This document shows positions 10,930 through 22,392 of a stretch of DNA of 64,000 bases, in pieces. The translations under genes and the position numbers were made by a program. Numbering within the stretch: the stretch's first letter is position 1; every line of letters starts with the position of its first letter. The notes below the pieces were generated by a model that made no database searches, was not told the origin of the DNA, and was given only the letters and a program-made list of their open reading frames with translations. The stretch spans positions 25,579,397 to 25,643,396 of the forward strand of contig CM048841.1 in NCBI GenBank assembly GCA_026545765.1, read 5' to 3'. The DNA is from Plantago major. Lineage: Eukaryota; Streptophyta; Magnoliopsida; Lamiales; Plantaginaceae.

Positions 10930-11399
10930 ATACTAATTATATTATTATTCTTTTGATGACATGTTACGCGGAGAAAAACCAACCGGATAACCAACAGTCT
11001 TAAGCACAATCTTGATTGATTATCTTTTCCGAATGGGATTTGCGAAAGACCGTTCTGTTTATGTTCGGTGGATGGATCATCATGTTGGTGAACTATTTTA
11101 TAATACTCTTCATATGTGGAAAAGTTAAGTTTGCTAACTTGGGTGGAATTGCTTCCGTAGTTTATGCCTTTTTTTTTAATACTTGAGAAATGTGTATAGG
11201 TTTTATATGTGGTTTTGCGTATTCTTCATGAAGAAACTTTATGTGAACCTTTAATATTAATATTCTGTGACATGGAAAAGAAAAAAAAAATTCCTTAAAA
11301 AACAGAAATGTCTTTTCATGATTCTTGGTATGGTTAGGCATCAGAAACATGTTAATTTTTAATCTTCCAGTCTAGGACTTTCACTGTTTTATTTATAGT
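10930..11399. other. Intergenic DNA, nothing recognised
   Basis: No conserved frame or repeat is visible. The stretch is disrupted by AT-rich tracts such as the A/T runs near 11170 and 11285. Confidence 0.35.
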
Positions 11400-12241
11400 T
11401 GATGTGGGGTAAAACCGGATTAGTCAATAGTCAAAGTCTAGGTCGTAGGGAATCCGTCAAAGCGTAGGTCTGGTACTTCCTAAATCGTCTTGCCTTAGTT
11501 CGAAGTCCTTTTTGTAGAATTCGATCCGGCCACAGGTTAGGATCCGCCAAGAAATAGGAGGTAGTCAGTATAGTCCTTTAATAGCAATGGGTCCGTCAGA
11601 TTAGTACGACCGTTCCTGAGTGATGGTCCGCCAGATGGACACTTTTAGATGCTTGTTCTGTAAAAAAGAATATAAGGGGTTAGACCCTTTTGGGCCGGCC
11701 TGCCTTAGACAGTCCGGACTAAGATTCAACTAGTTAGGAGGCGGATCAAGCTAGGGCTCGAACCTCAAAACTTAGAGAGTGGATTATTGTGAAGTTGTTA
11801 CGTACCTTAATGAGGAGTAAATGCCCTCTATTTATAGTGTTGAGCTATGGGGACAAACTCTCTGACATCCCGGAGCTTGGTTGGCCTGGTGGTAGGTTGA
11901 CACGTGGCCTCGGAGATAGGTGGGCCGTTGGACTCACGCTAATATTTAGGATAAGACCAGAAGCAGTCCGTCCATGAACTCCAGGCGGACTGAATTATTG
12001 GATGGACTCATTTTAAGTTTGTCTTGATCCAGAAGTTTTTCCCTAGAGAGCGGATATGTCCGTGGTGAGGAATGTGGGAGGTCGGACCGCCCCATCTTTC
12101 ACCCTGGAATCTTGATAATATGAAGTGTTTTAGTGCCGGACAAAAGATATCGTGGGCGGACTCCAGTGAAGCACCTGTATAGATTGTGTTAAGTCGTCTT
12201 GGTTCGGCGAGAGTCACGGACGGACTCATATGTATACATCA
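11400..12241 (-). mobile_element. 3' LTR of a Ty3-like retrotransposon, minus strand
   Basis: The block begins TGATGT and ends ACATCA, so on the minus strand it is an LTR with inverted termini TGATGT/ACATCA. Inside, the minus strand has CACTATAAATAGAGGG (plus 11823-11838), a strong plant TATA box, followed by a leader. Directly upstream on the minus strand is a purine tract. These together mark a 3' LTR. Repeated GGCGGAC/GTCCG(C/T)C motifs give it a GC-richer texture than its surroundings. The remaining internal region is missing beyond 12272, where the copia array starts. Assignment to Ty3 rather than copia is tentative. Confidence 0.6.
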
Positions 12242-12262
12242 TAAGTCCCCCCAGTTTCCAAG
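12242..12262 (-). other. Polypurine tract of the minus-strand element
   Basis: The minus strand reads GGAAACTGGGGGGACTTA immediately before the LTR start TGATGT, as expected for the plus-strand DNA primer of reverse transcription. Only about 30 bases of this element's interior survive before the array. Confidence 0.6.
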
Positions 12263-12272
12263 TATCTCAGTA

Positions 12273-13919
12273 TGTTAGGAAATTTGTTAGATATTTTGTT
12301 AGAAATATCTGTTTAGATTTTGATCAGCAACATGATGACTTATCTTAGTCTCAGAAAGGTGATTAGTACTCTTGGTTCACTTGAACATTATAAAAGAGGA
12401 AACCCACTAAGTATGATAGTCTAGCTAATCTTGTATAGGATGTTAGGTCTCAAAATGTAATTTTTATTTTATGAAGAGAAGACCAAGAAGAAGACATCCA
12501 AGCAGAACAAGTTCAACGACATTGAAGATTTGAAGAAACTGCACAAGATTACTGAAATAGTTTTACAGATACCTTGGCCAGATATCTTGAAGACACGAAT
12601 AGTTTTAAACAAGCTATGTCACAAGAGATATCTGAGAACTGGAAGGTTTCTGAAAACCAGGAAAGTGCCCACAGATATCTACTCTCAGATACCTTGAGCT
12701 TTAAACCACATTTCTGATAAAGAAATATATATTGCAAACAAAGTTGTTTCAATAAAAGTGGTATCTGAAGTTAAAGGTAAGGACGTGCTAAAACTCAGAG
12801 AAAACTGATAAAGTTAAGTCTCTGATACAAAGCATAGTTCCGTTGGCACTACAGGACAAAAGTATAGTACAATGCATTAAATGCACGGACAGAGATGTCT
12901 GAACAAAAGCAACGGTAGCTTCTGAAGAAGAAGACAAACCTGCTACAGTACTATACACAGATATCAATAGTTTGAATTTGATTTAAGCCTAACGGATACT
13001 ATTCAAACGGCACTCAAATTCATCTATAAATATCAACACTTAGACAGCTTGAGAAGACACACAACCTGAAGAACTTACACTGAACACATATCTCGCTATC
13101 TCAAGCAAATTACTTATCCTCAAAGCTTTCTGTTGCGACCAAAGCTCTTGATCTTGAGTAACACTGAAGTTCTAAGTGTCCTGATCCTAAACAAGCACTG
13201 CTATCTGTGAAAGAGTTGAATTGAAAGATCAAGTATCTGAGATTCATTCTCTTGAACATTTATCTAAGACTTGGGTCAGTAAAAAGAACAAGATACCATA
13301 CATTGCAAAGTGTATTAAGTATACTTGATTCACAGAGCTATCGATTAAGCGAAAAGTTATTAAAGAAGCTCATCGACAACTCAAACCAAAACCAACACCA
13401 TCCGGCGTGGAGTATGTGAAGTACTTAGTTTGAGAAACTAAGGAATAACTCAAGGTTATTGAGCACGGAAGTACTTAGCTTGGGAAGCTAGGAATAGCTC
13501 AAAAGGTTTACGAGTACGAAGTAATTGGTCATGGAAAGCCGGGAACAACTCGGGGGAACATTTGGTTGGGAACCATTTGTTTAAGGAATCTTAGAATAGG
13601 ATTTTTGTAAGGTGGCCTCAATTATCTATTCTAGTGAATTCTAGGTCTTTGGAAGACCGAAGTGGATTAGTTGGAGGATTACGCCACCTCCAGATACCAC
13701 TATACTTGCTGTGTTATTTACTTTTCTGTACTTACATTTCAGCAACACACACACACTTTAACTGTTTCTGCACTTATCTATCTTAAGTCTTCCGCGCTCT
13801 GAATCTAAGTATCAAATATCTACACAGATATCTGAGAAATAGTTGTTATCGACAAAAGTTTTAAAAGACTATTCACCCCCCCCCTCTAGTCTTTTACTTT
13901 GCCGTTATCTGGACCAACA
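12273..13919 (+). mobile_element. LTR 1a, left-most LTR of the array
   Basis: It starts TGTTAGGAAATTTG and ends GGACCAACA (TG...CA), 1,647 bp. The TATA box CTATAAATA is at 13024-13032. Near the end, TAAAAGACT and AGTCTTTTA form a 9-bp inverted repeat around a C-rich loop ATTCACCCCCCCCC (13863-13893), a typical copia LTR end. U3 has many AGATATC palindromes. It is almost free of the CAG/CTG-linked differences seen in LTR 1b. Confidence 0.92.
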
Positions 13920-13921
13920 AG

Positions 13922-13933
13922 TGGTATCAGAGC
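13922..13933 (+). other. Primer binding site, tRNA-iMet, unit 1
   Basis: TGGTATCAGAGC is complementary to the 3' end of plant initiator methionine tRNA and sits two bases after the LTR end, the standard copia arrangement. Confidence 0.93.
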
Positions 13934-14034
13934 AGGAGGTTCACCGACCTGACCTTGAACCTAGATCCCCAGATAGGTGAAGGAACTTTGTCCATTTTCG
14001 AGGACTATTTAATTTGTGTGTTAAGTGTGCAGGA

Positions 14035-16527
14035 ATGTCTCTGAGTGATGCACCCGTTCTAAAACCAGAGAACTACGAGAAATGGAAAAATAACATGATG
14101 CTCCACCTTGAAGCCATAAGTGACGAAATGATCGAAGTGATAAAGAATGGCCCAATAGTCATTCAACAACTCAACAAGTCATGGAGGTTTCTAATGGTAG
14201 AGACAGAGATCAAAGCGAAGGATCTTCACAAACTGATGCGTCAACAAGTGGGAGATCTACTAGTCAAGTTATTTACGAACCAAAGCCCAGAGAACTCTGG
14301 AAGATGCCAAGAGAAATCGTCTGGATGGTCAAGCTCGTAATATCATCATCAGATCGACACCTGAGCACATACAGTGTAAACTGTGGGGTGCTAAAACGGC
14401 GAAAGTTGCCTGGCAACTGATTGAAGAAATCTGTGCCGGAACTGAGAAAACCAAAGAAAACAAGTTCGAAGTTCTCAAGTTGAAATTTCAAAATTTCAAA
14501 CAAGGACCCACTGAAACTCTGGAAGAACTTGATTTCAGATTTACCACTCTCATGAGTGATATGGCAGCACTTGGGGAAAGCAACAGATACTCCCAGTCAG
14601 AAAAGATTAAGACTATTGTCAGAAGTCTTAACCACAACTGGGAGCATACTAAATTATTTTATTTTAACCAAGGAATGCCAAATATCACTCCAGTGGAACT
14701 CTTCTCACATCTTGCTACGGTTGATTATGAGACAACTCAAAGAGAACAAACAACTGAAAAGTTGCAGAATATTGCTCTAGTTGCTCAAGGAACTTCTGAA
14801 AAGAAGAAAAGCAAGGAAGGAACTGAGGATGCTCTTGCTGCAAAGCAAATGAGCAAATATGTCAGTCGAGAAATTGAGAGAAGAAAAGCCAAAGAGAAGC
14901 TGAAAAAGCATCTAGGCTCAAACTATCACCAGTACAAAAATATGCAAAGCTCGCTGAACAAGCCAACTCAGAAAGCATCATGTACTGAGGAAGTAGAAAT
15001 TGGAAACGATATCTGCTTCTATTGTCAGAAACCTGGTCACTTCAAGAAGGATTGTCCTGCCTTCAACAAACTAAGGACAGGTGACAAGAAAGATAGAAGA
15101 ATCTTCAGAAGAAGCCAGAAAGCTTTATTAACTGAAGAAAGAAAGAAAATCCAAACTCAACTGGATGCTCTAGACGTTGAGACGGATTCTGAAGATGACA
15201 ATTCAGATGACTCAACCTTACCATCACCAGAATTATGTGGAGTTACTCATGATATAATCGACTTCGGCCTCAAGAAGAATGAAATGTGTGGAGTTGCTGA
15301 AATTGACGATCCAGACATCTCTAACATAGAAATCTGTCTTATGGCTGATGAGGTAACACATACTTCTTGTTATACTTATGAAAGTGATGAAGAAGAAATA
15401 AAAGATCTAGAAAATCTCAGGAAAGAACTTGACATCTATGAAAGAGAATTTCTAATGATCCGAGCTAGAGCCGAAAATCTTGAAGAAGAAAAGAATTCTC
15501 TTGCAAAGGAAAATTCTCAATTAGTTAAGATATCTGAGAAAAAGGATCTGAAAATGCATTTCTCAAAGCTCGGATATCGAGACAAAAGTTACATAAAGAA
15601 GCAATATTTGAATTACGAAAGAAATATGAAGATCTTCTTTCTGAGAACAAGGAACTCGAAAAGAAAGAATTATCTTTTCAATCTTATGCCAAAGCTAGTG
15701 ACACTCTTACTGAAGTACAATCTTACTTAAGACATCCTTCAGAAAAGAAAGGACTTGAATTTGAATACAGACAGATTGTTCTATCACTCTGAATAAGAGT
15801 GAGGAAAGAAGAACATTTGTATGTACTCAGCAAGATGGTTCCCATGCAATCTATAGTATCGGTCAGAAGACGAAGATTGTTGACAAAGGAAAGGCAGTTG
15901 CGACTAAACCTTTGTGGGAAAAACAAGTCAAAAACAAAACTGTTGGGCACGTCTCTGAAAAGAAACACAACACTGAAAAGTGTAAACACCCACAATGCTA
16001 TGTCTCTCAAAAAGGTAGAATTGCAGGGCAAATTTTCCCATGTCACTTTTACGGAAAGAAATTGGACCAAATAAGACTAGCAAAGTCACGAGAAAAGATC
16101 TCAGATAGCTTCAAGTGCTTGAAACGGTATTGGCTATAAAGGCATCGGGAAACAACTTGCTCATGAATACAAACAGGAGCAAGAACGATGGCTAAAGGCT
16201 AGAATCGCTCAAAGCAATTATCAGAAGTGGAAGTTGAATCAAGCCACTGAAAATCTGAATGCCAGGGCTAGAAGAAATCTGGCAAGGAAAGCTAAGTTTG
16301 CTGAAAAGCAAACTCAGAAACCTGACAGGTATCTGAAAGCACCAAATGGAGCACCTAGGAACACACCAAGGAAGAGAATAATTCTTAATAATGATAATCA
16401 TTCAATTAGAATTCCTCCTTATGTTCCTATCAGACAAAAGAATGTTCCAAGGAAATTCATTCAAAAATGGATTCCTACTGGAAGATTGTTTAGTCCTGAT
16501 GGTTCCAACTGTAAATTGAGAACCTAA
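14035..16527 (+). pseudogene. gag: Copia gag (long form), unit 1
   Basis: This encodes the retroelement's nucleocapsid precursor. The ATG at 14035 opens MSLSDAPVLKPENYEKWK, the N-terminus of copia-type gag (UBN2 family). After a frame change near 14240-14470 an open stretch of 416 codons (14480-15730) carries the rest of the gag core and a zinc knuckle CX2CX4HX4C (CFYCQKPGHFKKDC, 15014-15055). It is followed by an acidic, Glu/Lys-rich coiled-coil region. Further frame breaks lie near 15600-16140. A basic segment (16234-16527, ending at TAA) closes the region. At about 2.5 kb it is longer than usual copia gags. Breaks coincide with CAG/CTG positions that differ among units, so the real gene may be less damaged. 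Confidence 0.82.
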
Positions 16528-16559
16528 TCTCCTATTTCCTGTTGTGTGCAGAATGCCTC

Positions 16560-17940
16560 CTGGACTAAAGACAATGGCTATTTGATAGTGGATGCGGAAA
16601 GCACATGACAGGAGACAAAGCAAATCTGGTCGATTACAAAGCTTGCAACACAGGACCAGATATCAGATTTACTGGAGGAGAATTAAATCCCTCTCTGGGA
16701 TTTGGCAACGTCAAATTGGGAACTTTAACAATCACTGACGTATTACATGTTAAGGATTTGAAATATAATCTATTTAGCATGAGTCAGTTTGCAGACAAAG
16801 GTTTTACTGTAAAATTCAAAGCAAAATATTGCAAACTAATTGACAATGAGTCAAAGCAGACAGTCTTGGTTGCTCGGCGGAAAGGCAGTCTTTATGTTGC
16901 CGATTGGGCATCTGCCACAACTGAAGAATGTCTCATGGTGAGTCAATCTGGTCACACAGAAGAGCACTGGTTATGGCACAAAAGAATGAGTCACTTGAAC
17001 TTCAAAACTCTGAACAAACTTGCCAAGAAAGAGTTAGTGGTTGGCCTTCCCAAAACATCTTTCAGAAAGGATGGTATCTGTTCTGCATGTCAGATGGGGA
17101 AACAATCCAAAATCTCTTTCAAGTCCAAAACTAGACACTCTAGTGTTAGACCACTGCAACTACTACATATGGATCTTTTTGAATCATCTGTAACTAGTTA
17201 TGCAGGAAAGAAATATGGTGCAGTTGTTGTAGATGACTTCTCAAGATTCACTTGGGTTGTCTTTACGAAACACAAATCGATGCCGTGGTGGAGATACCAA
17301 ACTTCTTGAAAAAGCTTGAAGTCATGAAAAATGACAAGGTATCGCAATCGAGCAGACCATGGTCTTGAGTTTGTCAACCAAGACATAAATGAGTTTTGTA
17401 CTGCAAGGTATACAACACCAACTTTCCTCTGAAGAACACCTCAACAAAATGGTGTTGCGAAAAGGAAAAACAGAACCCTTAAAGAAGCCGCAAGGACGAT
17501 ACTAGGCGACCTTTGAAATAAGTGAAGTTTATTGGGTTGAAGTCGTAAACACACTGCTACACTCGTAAGATGTTTGATAAACAAACACCATGACAAGACC
17601 CTTATGAAATCTTGGTTGGTAGACCCCTAATATCAAACATCCGAGAGTATTTGGTTGTAGATGTTTTGTTCTAAACAATGGAAAAGATTATCGAGAACAT
17701 TTCAACCAAAGGCGATGAAGGTGTATTTCTTGGTTATTCCACGAATAGCAAAGCTTCTGAATTTACAACAAAAGAACGAAAATTGAAGAATCGGTTCATG
17801 TTGTATTCTATGAAGGAAGTAAGAAAACACCTCCTAATGATGAACTCTCGAAAGGTTCAAAGAACTAATGTTGAGGATTCAAGAAGAATCCTCGGAAAGG
17901 AGAAACATCATTATGGAAAGTGAGGATGACTACGGCGTAG
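16560..17940 (+). pseudogene. pol: Copia protease and integrase, unit 1
   Basis: The aspartic protease active site DSG is at 16584-16592, within FDSGCGKHMTGD. An open run of 234 codons (16605-17309) follows. It has the integrase zinc domain, with His at 125 and 130 (LWHKRMSH) and Cys at 159 and 162 (CSACQMGK), and then the first catalytic Asp (LLHMDLFE, residue 190). From about 17310 to 17940 the second Asp and the Glu region (NGVA...KNRTLKEAARTML) are present but frame-broken by small indels. Gag ends with a TAA at 16525-16527 and pol is in another frame, so pol expression needs a frame change or splicing. CAG|AATGCC at about 16550 after a pyrimidine stretch looks like a splice acceptor. Confidence 0.82.
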
Positions 17941-18011
17941 AAAAGCTTGATATGCCTAGTAACAACGGATGACTCACAAACATGATGAAGAATTTCCTAT
18001 GAAACTTCGAA

Positions 18012-19862
18012 ATGGAAACTGAAGATATTCATCATGAAGCTATCTCTGGAAACAATCTCCCTGAAAGACATGTTCCAGATAGCTCAAACACTGAACAAGT
18101 GTCAGACATTAATTGCCCTTCTGAGGAGCAAAATGTCTTAGATACTGAAAAAGTATCAAATCAAAATTCCAGTGATTCACATTCAAATCATTTGGATATT
18201 GATCCTACTAGCACTAAACCTATGATGAGATGGATCAAGGATCATCCTGCAAAAGATGTGATTGGACCAATTAATCAAGGTGTTAGGACTAGGAGAGCAA
18301 TAGAAAATGCTAATTCTCTCTTTGGATGTTTCATCTCAAATATTGAACCTAAAAATATAGAAGAAGCATTAGGAGACCAAGACTGGATCTCTGCAATGCA
18401 AGAAGAGTTGGATCAATTTGAGAGAAACAAAGTCTGGAAACTTGTTCCATTTGTAGAAGGAATATCTGTGATTGGAACTAAATGGGTTTTCAGAAACAAG
18501 ATGAATGAATCTGGTGAAATAACCAGAAACAAAGCAAGATTGGTTGCCAAGGGATTTACCCAGACTGAAGGCTTAGATTTTGATGAGTCATATGCACGGT
18601 TGCAGTTGGATGCAATAATACTCTTTCTAGCCTTTGACTCATAAACATTTTAAAGTTTATCAGATGGATGTCAAAGTGCATTCTTGAACGGTGAACTTGC
18701 AGAAGAAGTTTATGTTGAGCAACCACCTGGCTTTGAAGTTTCCTCAGAAAGTAGAATGGTCTATAAACTCTGAGCTCAGTATGGATGAAACAGGCTCCAA
18801 GAGCATGGTATGACACTTTGGCCAAATACCTTCTGGAAAGTGGTTTCAAGAAAGGTGAAGTTGATAAAACTTTATTTACCTTAAATCATGATGGGAAACT
18901 ACTCTTAGTTCAAGTATATGTTGATGACATCATATTTGGATCTAAGGACAAGCAACTTTGTAATGACTTTGCAAATCTCATGAAAAGTAAGTTTGAGATG
19001 AGCATGATGGGAGAAATGAATTATTTTCTAGGATTGCAAGTCAAGCAACTCAATGATGGAATATTCATTAGTCAAACAAAGTATGCAAAGATATGCTCAC
19101 AAAATTCAATCTTAAGCCTTACGAAAAGAATGCTAAGATACCTATGAGCATTGGAACCAAAATGACCTATCTTGAATCGATAAGAGTGTTGAAGAACATA
19201 AGTATAGGAAATTGATAGGTTCACTACTTTACCTCTTTGCAAGTAGTAGACTGATATTCAATACGGTTGGAGTGTGTGCTAGATTTCGAGACAAATCCGA
19301 TGCAAACACTACAACATTGCTATGAAAATATTAAGGTATGTAAAAGGTACGATAGATGTAGGATTGTGGTATCCTAAAGAAAAGCGGATTGAGTTTAAAT
19401 TGGGTACTCGAATGATTATCTTTGGATCAACGCTTGATAGGAAAAGCACCTCGGGAACTTGTGGGTTTACGGGTACTAGACTTATCTCGTGGTTTAGCAA
19501 GAAGCAAAACTCAATTGCAACTTCTACCACGTAGGCTGAATATATTGTTCTTTGGTTGTTGTGCAACACAAATTACGTGAATACAACAACAACTTAAAAC
19601 TATGGACTCGATGAAGAGAAAACTCCCATTTTCGTGACAACACAAGTGCTATGCGATTACGAATCCTAAATTTCATGCCAGAACAAAGCATATTGATGTT
19701 AGACATCACTTCATCAGAGACCATGTTGAAAAAGGCAATATAGAGATACTCAAGATTGGCACTGAAGACCAACTTGCAGATATCTTCACTAAGCCACTAC
19801 AAGAAAGTAGATTCTTAGCCTTAAGACATAGTCTTGGACTAATGGAACTACTAATGAACTGA
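18012..19862 (+). pseudogene. pol: Copia reverse transcriptase and RNase H, unit 1
   Basis: This copies the element's RNA into DNA. An open stretch at 18012-18644 carries an acidic linker and the RT fingers ([26 protein letters not shown]). A second at 18785-19147 has the palm, with catalytic YVDD at 18917-18928 and [15 protein letters not shown] before it. RNase H residues (GLWYPKE, STSGTC, LISWFSKKQNSIATSTT, then KHIDVRHHFIRDHVEKGNIE) are scattered over frames up to a TGA at 19860-19862. The order integrase-RT-RNase H is that of Ty1/copia. Frame breaks near 18680, 18770, 19100 and 19250-19660 are small and mostly at CAG/CTG. Confidence 0.85.
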
Positions 19863-19867
19863 AAAAG

Positions 19868-19985
19868 TTCGTATTATCGGAGCAGGCATCCGGAGAAGAG
19901 GTATTGGAGCAGGCATCCGGAGAAGAGGTATCTGGAGCGGGCATCCAGAGAGAGAAAAGAGAAATCTGAGCGGGTATCCGAGAAG
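19868..19985 (+). repeat. 28-bp minisatellite after pol, unit 1
   Basis: About four imperfect copies of a unit like GAGCAGGCATCCGGAGAAGAGGTATTG lie directly after the pol stop. The same array follows pol in the other units with different base details. Confidence 0.85.
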
Positions 19986-20482
19986 TCAAAAGGCTAAAGA
20001 GCAAAGGCGACTTAAGATCTCTGAGACGGGAACTCAGATATCTGAATCACTCTATAAACGGGGAACACAAAGAAGAATAGTACAACTATCTGCAGTCAAC
20101 TACTCTCTTGAAATTCACATTATTTCTATCTTGATGAAAAACTTGGAAAGATCCTAAGTATAAGACAGATTCAGATGCAAACAGTGTTCTTGGTCATACA
20201 AAAACGTGATTCAGATAGCTAATAGCCAAAATTCATTAAATGGGCCCAATTACACTTGTTGATTGTGATCATTCTTTGAAAAACAATGGTGACCCTTGAT
20301 GAAATTAAGCGTTTGATCTATCTGTGGAAATTAATTCACAGTAAATAGTGGACTGTAAAAATTCTGACAAAGCCCACTTTGCATTTAATGCCGATCTATC
20401 TTTTGCTCACGCCTGCTTGCAAATCACAGATACGTACACACAAAATCAATTTGTATGTATTTGTCTGTTGAGATTCTATTTG

Positions 20483-20521
<39 letters not shown>

Positions 20522-20706
20522 ATTTTGGCAAAAGAAATCACTTTCGCCTAATCCAAAATTCCGACTTACACAAAAATAGCAAAACCTTCTCTTGAGTCTC
20601 TGCAAACCTTCTACAATCTCTGCAAATCAAGATTAAGTTTTACGCAAGAATTCTTGAATCAAATCTCTTTCAAACACCAATCCAAATTCCTACACTATAT
20701 AAAGAG
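19986..20706 (+). other. Spacer between pol and the extra gene, with (TA)18
   Basis: No protein-like frame. It contains a TATA-like CTATAAAC near 20052, a 36-bp TA tract at 20484-20519, and CTATATAAAGAG just before the extra gene's ATG at 20707. The length and the TATA-like motifs would allow an internal promoter for the extra gene. That is inference only. Confidence 0.6.
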
Positions 20707-22387
20707 ATGGCCCCAAAGAATTCTTCCACACGAAATCTCAATCCTCCACTGATGCTTTGAAAAGCAAACACGAGAGTTGGTTATTGTGAACAACCGATTG
20801 GTAGGAGATTTTAATCGACCATTGGACTTCAAATCATAGAATGATTTGGGGTGGTGCCATGGTTGAGGAATACCTCATACTGATATAGAGAACCAAGAGA
20901 AAAGCGATTCTTGACATGCTTGAAAAGGCACAAATTAAGGGTTTTCTATCGCTGCTTGAGTGGAATTTCATCACTCGATGTGTTGGAATTCTACAACAAC
21001 TCGAGATAAATTCATGTGTTTAGAAGGCTTTGCAATAGTGCAGCCGAAACCTCGATCGAGAAAGGAAATCATACGGACTTAACAACTTTACGTAAGTTGT
21101 TTGAGTTTCAAAATCTTGGAAAGGATTTTGAAATAAACACCAAGGATGATGATCTCCTTAAAGGTGTTAAACAATTTATGCAGTGATGTGTGATCTTGAA
21201 AATAGGATACACCCATTTGAGTTCAAGCTTGCGACATCCAACCGGACATCGATGGTTCCTTTGGGATGTATTGGCTTGCATTCTTCACAGATGCTTTGAT
21301 GGTCTACAAGGAGGTCTTGACGGATAAGCGAAGCGATGGATCATGATGTTCTTCTGAATCAACAAGACAAAATTTGGAAAACCCTTTTAAGCTGGGAAAT
21401 CGCCTTCATGAAGTTTGTGAAGAAGATTGAGGCTTGAGCCTAAGATTGCCAAAGGACTAGTGAGCGAAAGGCCACGATGGGCTATGGTGCGAAGATATGC
21501 TACTTCTGGAGGGAGAAGCTTGGCTTGAGCTCGAGAGGCAATTTGAAATAGCCAGCGATAACCTACTCTACAAATATGAGTATACAAACTTGATGAAAAG
21601 GTTCTTGGGTCTCGAGAAAGGTTCTAAGAAGCGAAAGTCGAAAAGGTATCTGAAGAAAAGGTTGCGACCAAGAAGCCCAGAACTTCAAGAAAGAAGTCTC
21701 CTGGCAAATCAGAAGACACACCCATTGAGGTTGTCGATTCTCAGATATCTGCAGGCCTTGCCGATGGGCGATAAAGGCGATAAACTCATCAATCTTGCAA
21801 AGAGTCATCAACTCTTGAACAAGTAGACTCGGCAAGAGAAAGTGCGTTCGAAATGTTGCGACTAATGCAGAATGCCTTGCTGATGAACTTATTAATGCTG
21901 CCAAAACAGGTGAAAAGCACCAAGCCCCATCTGCAGAAATCGCAGGAGTAATGGACCAATCAGTTCCCAATGTTGGTGAGAGCTCTGACGATGAAGATGA
22001 TGAACTAGTCATCTCTCAAGTCCTAGAAAGAACAAAGAGGGCTAAGGTTACTGTAACAGTAACTGGTGATAAGGTTTCTGAAGAAGAACCTACACCTCAG
22101 GTTGTTGAACAAGCACCTATAGCAAAGGTTGTTGGTGCAAACACATCATCAGGAAACGTTTCTTACGCACAACTTCAAGAAGCCCTGATGAGTGGTAATT
22201 TAGTGCTGGCAGATGCTGATGAAAATGCCACATCTAAAAATCTGGAAGAACACTCTACAGAACGATCTTCTGCTTCCAGACAACCACAACAACCACAACA
22301 GCCACAAGTGGTTGATGAAATGGTAAATGAACTCCATTTCGAATTACCAGCATTACAACACGCTGAAGAAAATCCTGCAAAAGAGCA
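20707..22387 (+). pseudogene. Extra gene, 5' half, unit 1 (heavily frame-broken)
   Basis: This is the counterpart of 52406-54113 in unit 3. The start (ATGGCCCCAAAGAATTC) is intact, but the first 1.2 kb is broken by more than a dozen small differences from unit 3, nearly all at CAG/CTG. From 21951 the frame is open to 22457: GESSDDEDDELV, then ERTKRAKV, and a Gln-rich segment, QPQQPQQPQ. It then runs into the solo LTR, whose first bases add a leucine-rich tail before a stop. Function is not recognised; see the unit 3 copy. Confidence 0.7.
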
Positions 22388-22392
22388 GGTTC

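Noticed and set aside
14273-14503. Minus-strand frames across the array
   Set aside because: They mirror gag and pol coding sequence, vary with each indel, and have no protein-like features of their own.
20707-20730. CTATATAAAGAG directly before the extra gene's ATG as its TATA box
   Set aside because: It is only about a dozen bases from the ATG, too close for a transcript start between them; an upstream promoter would be needed for this ATG.
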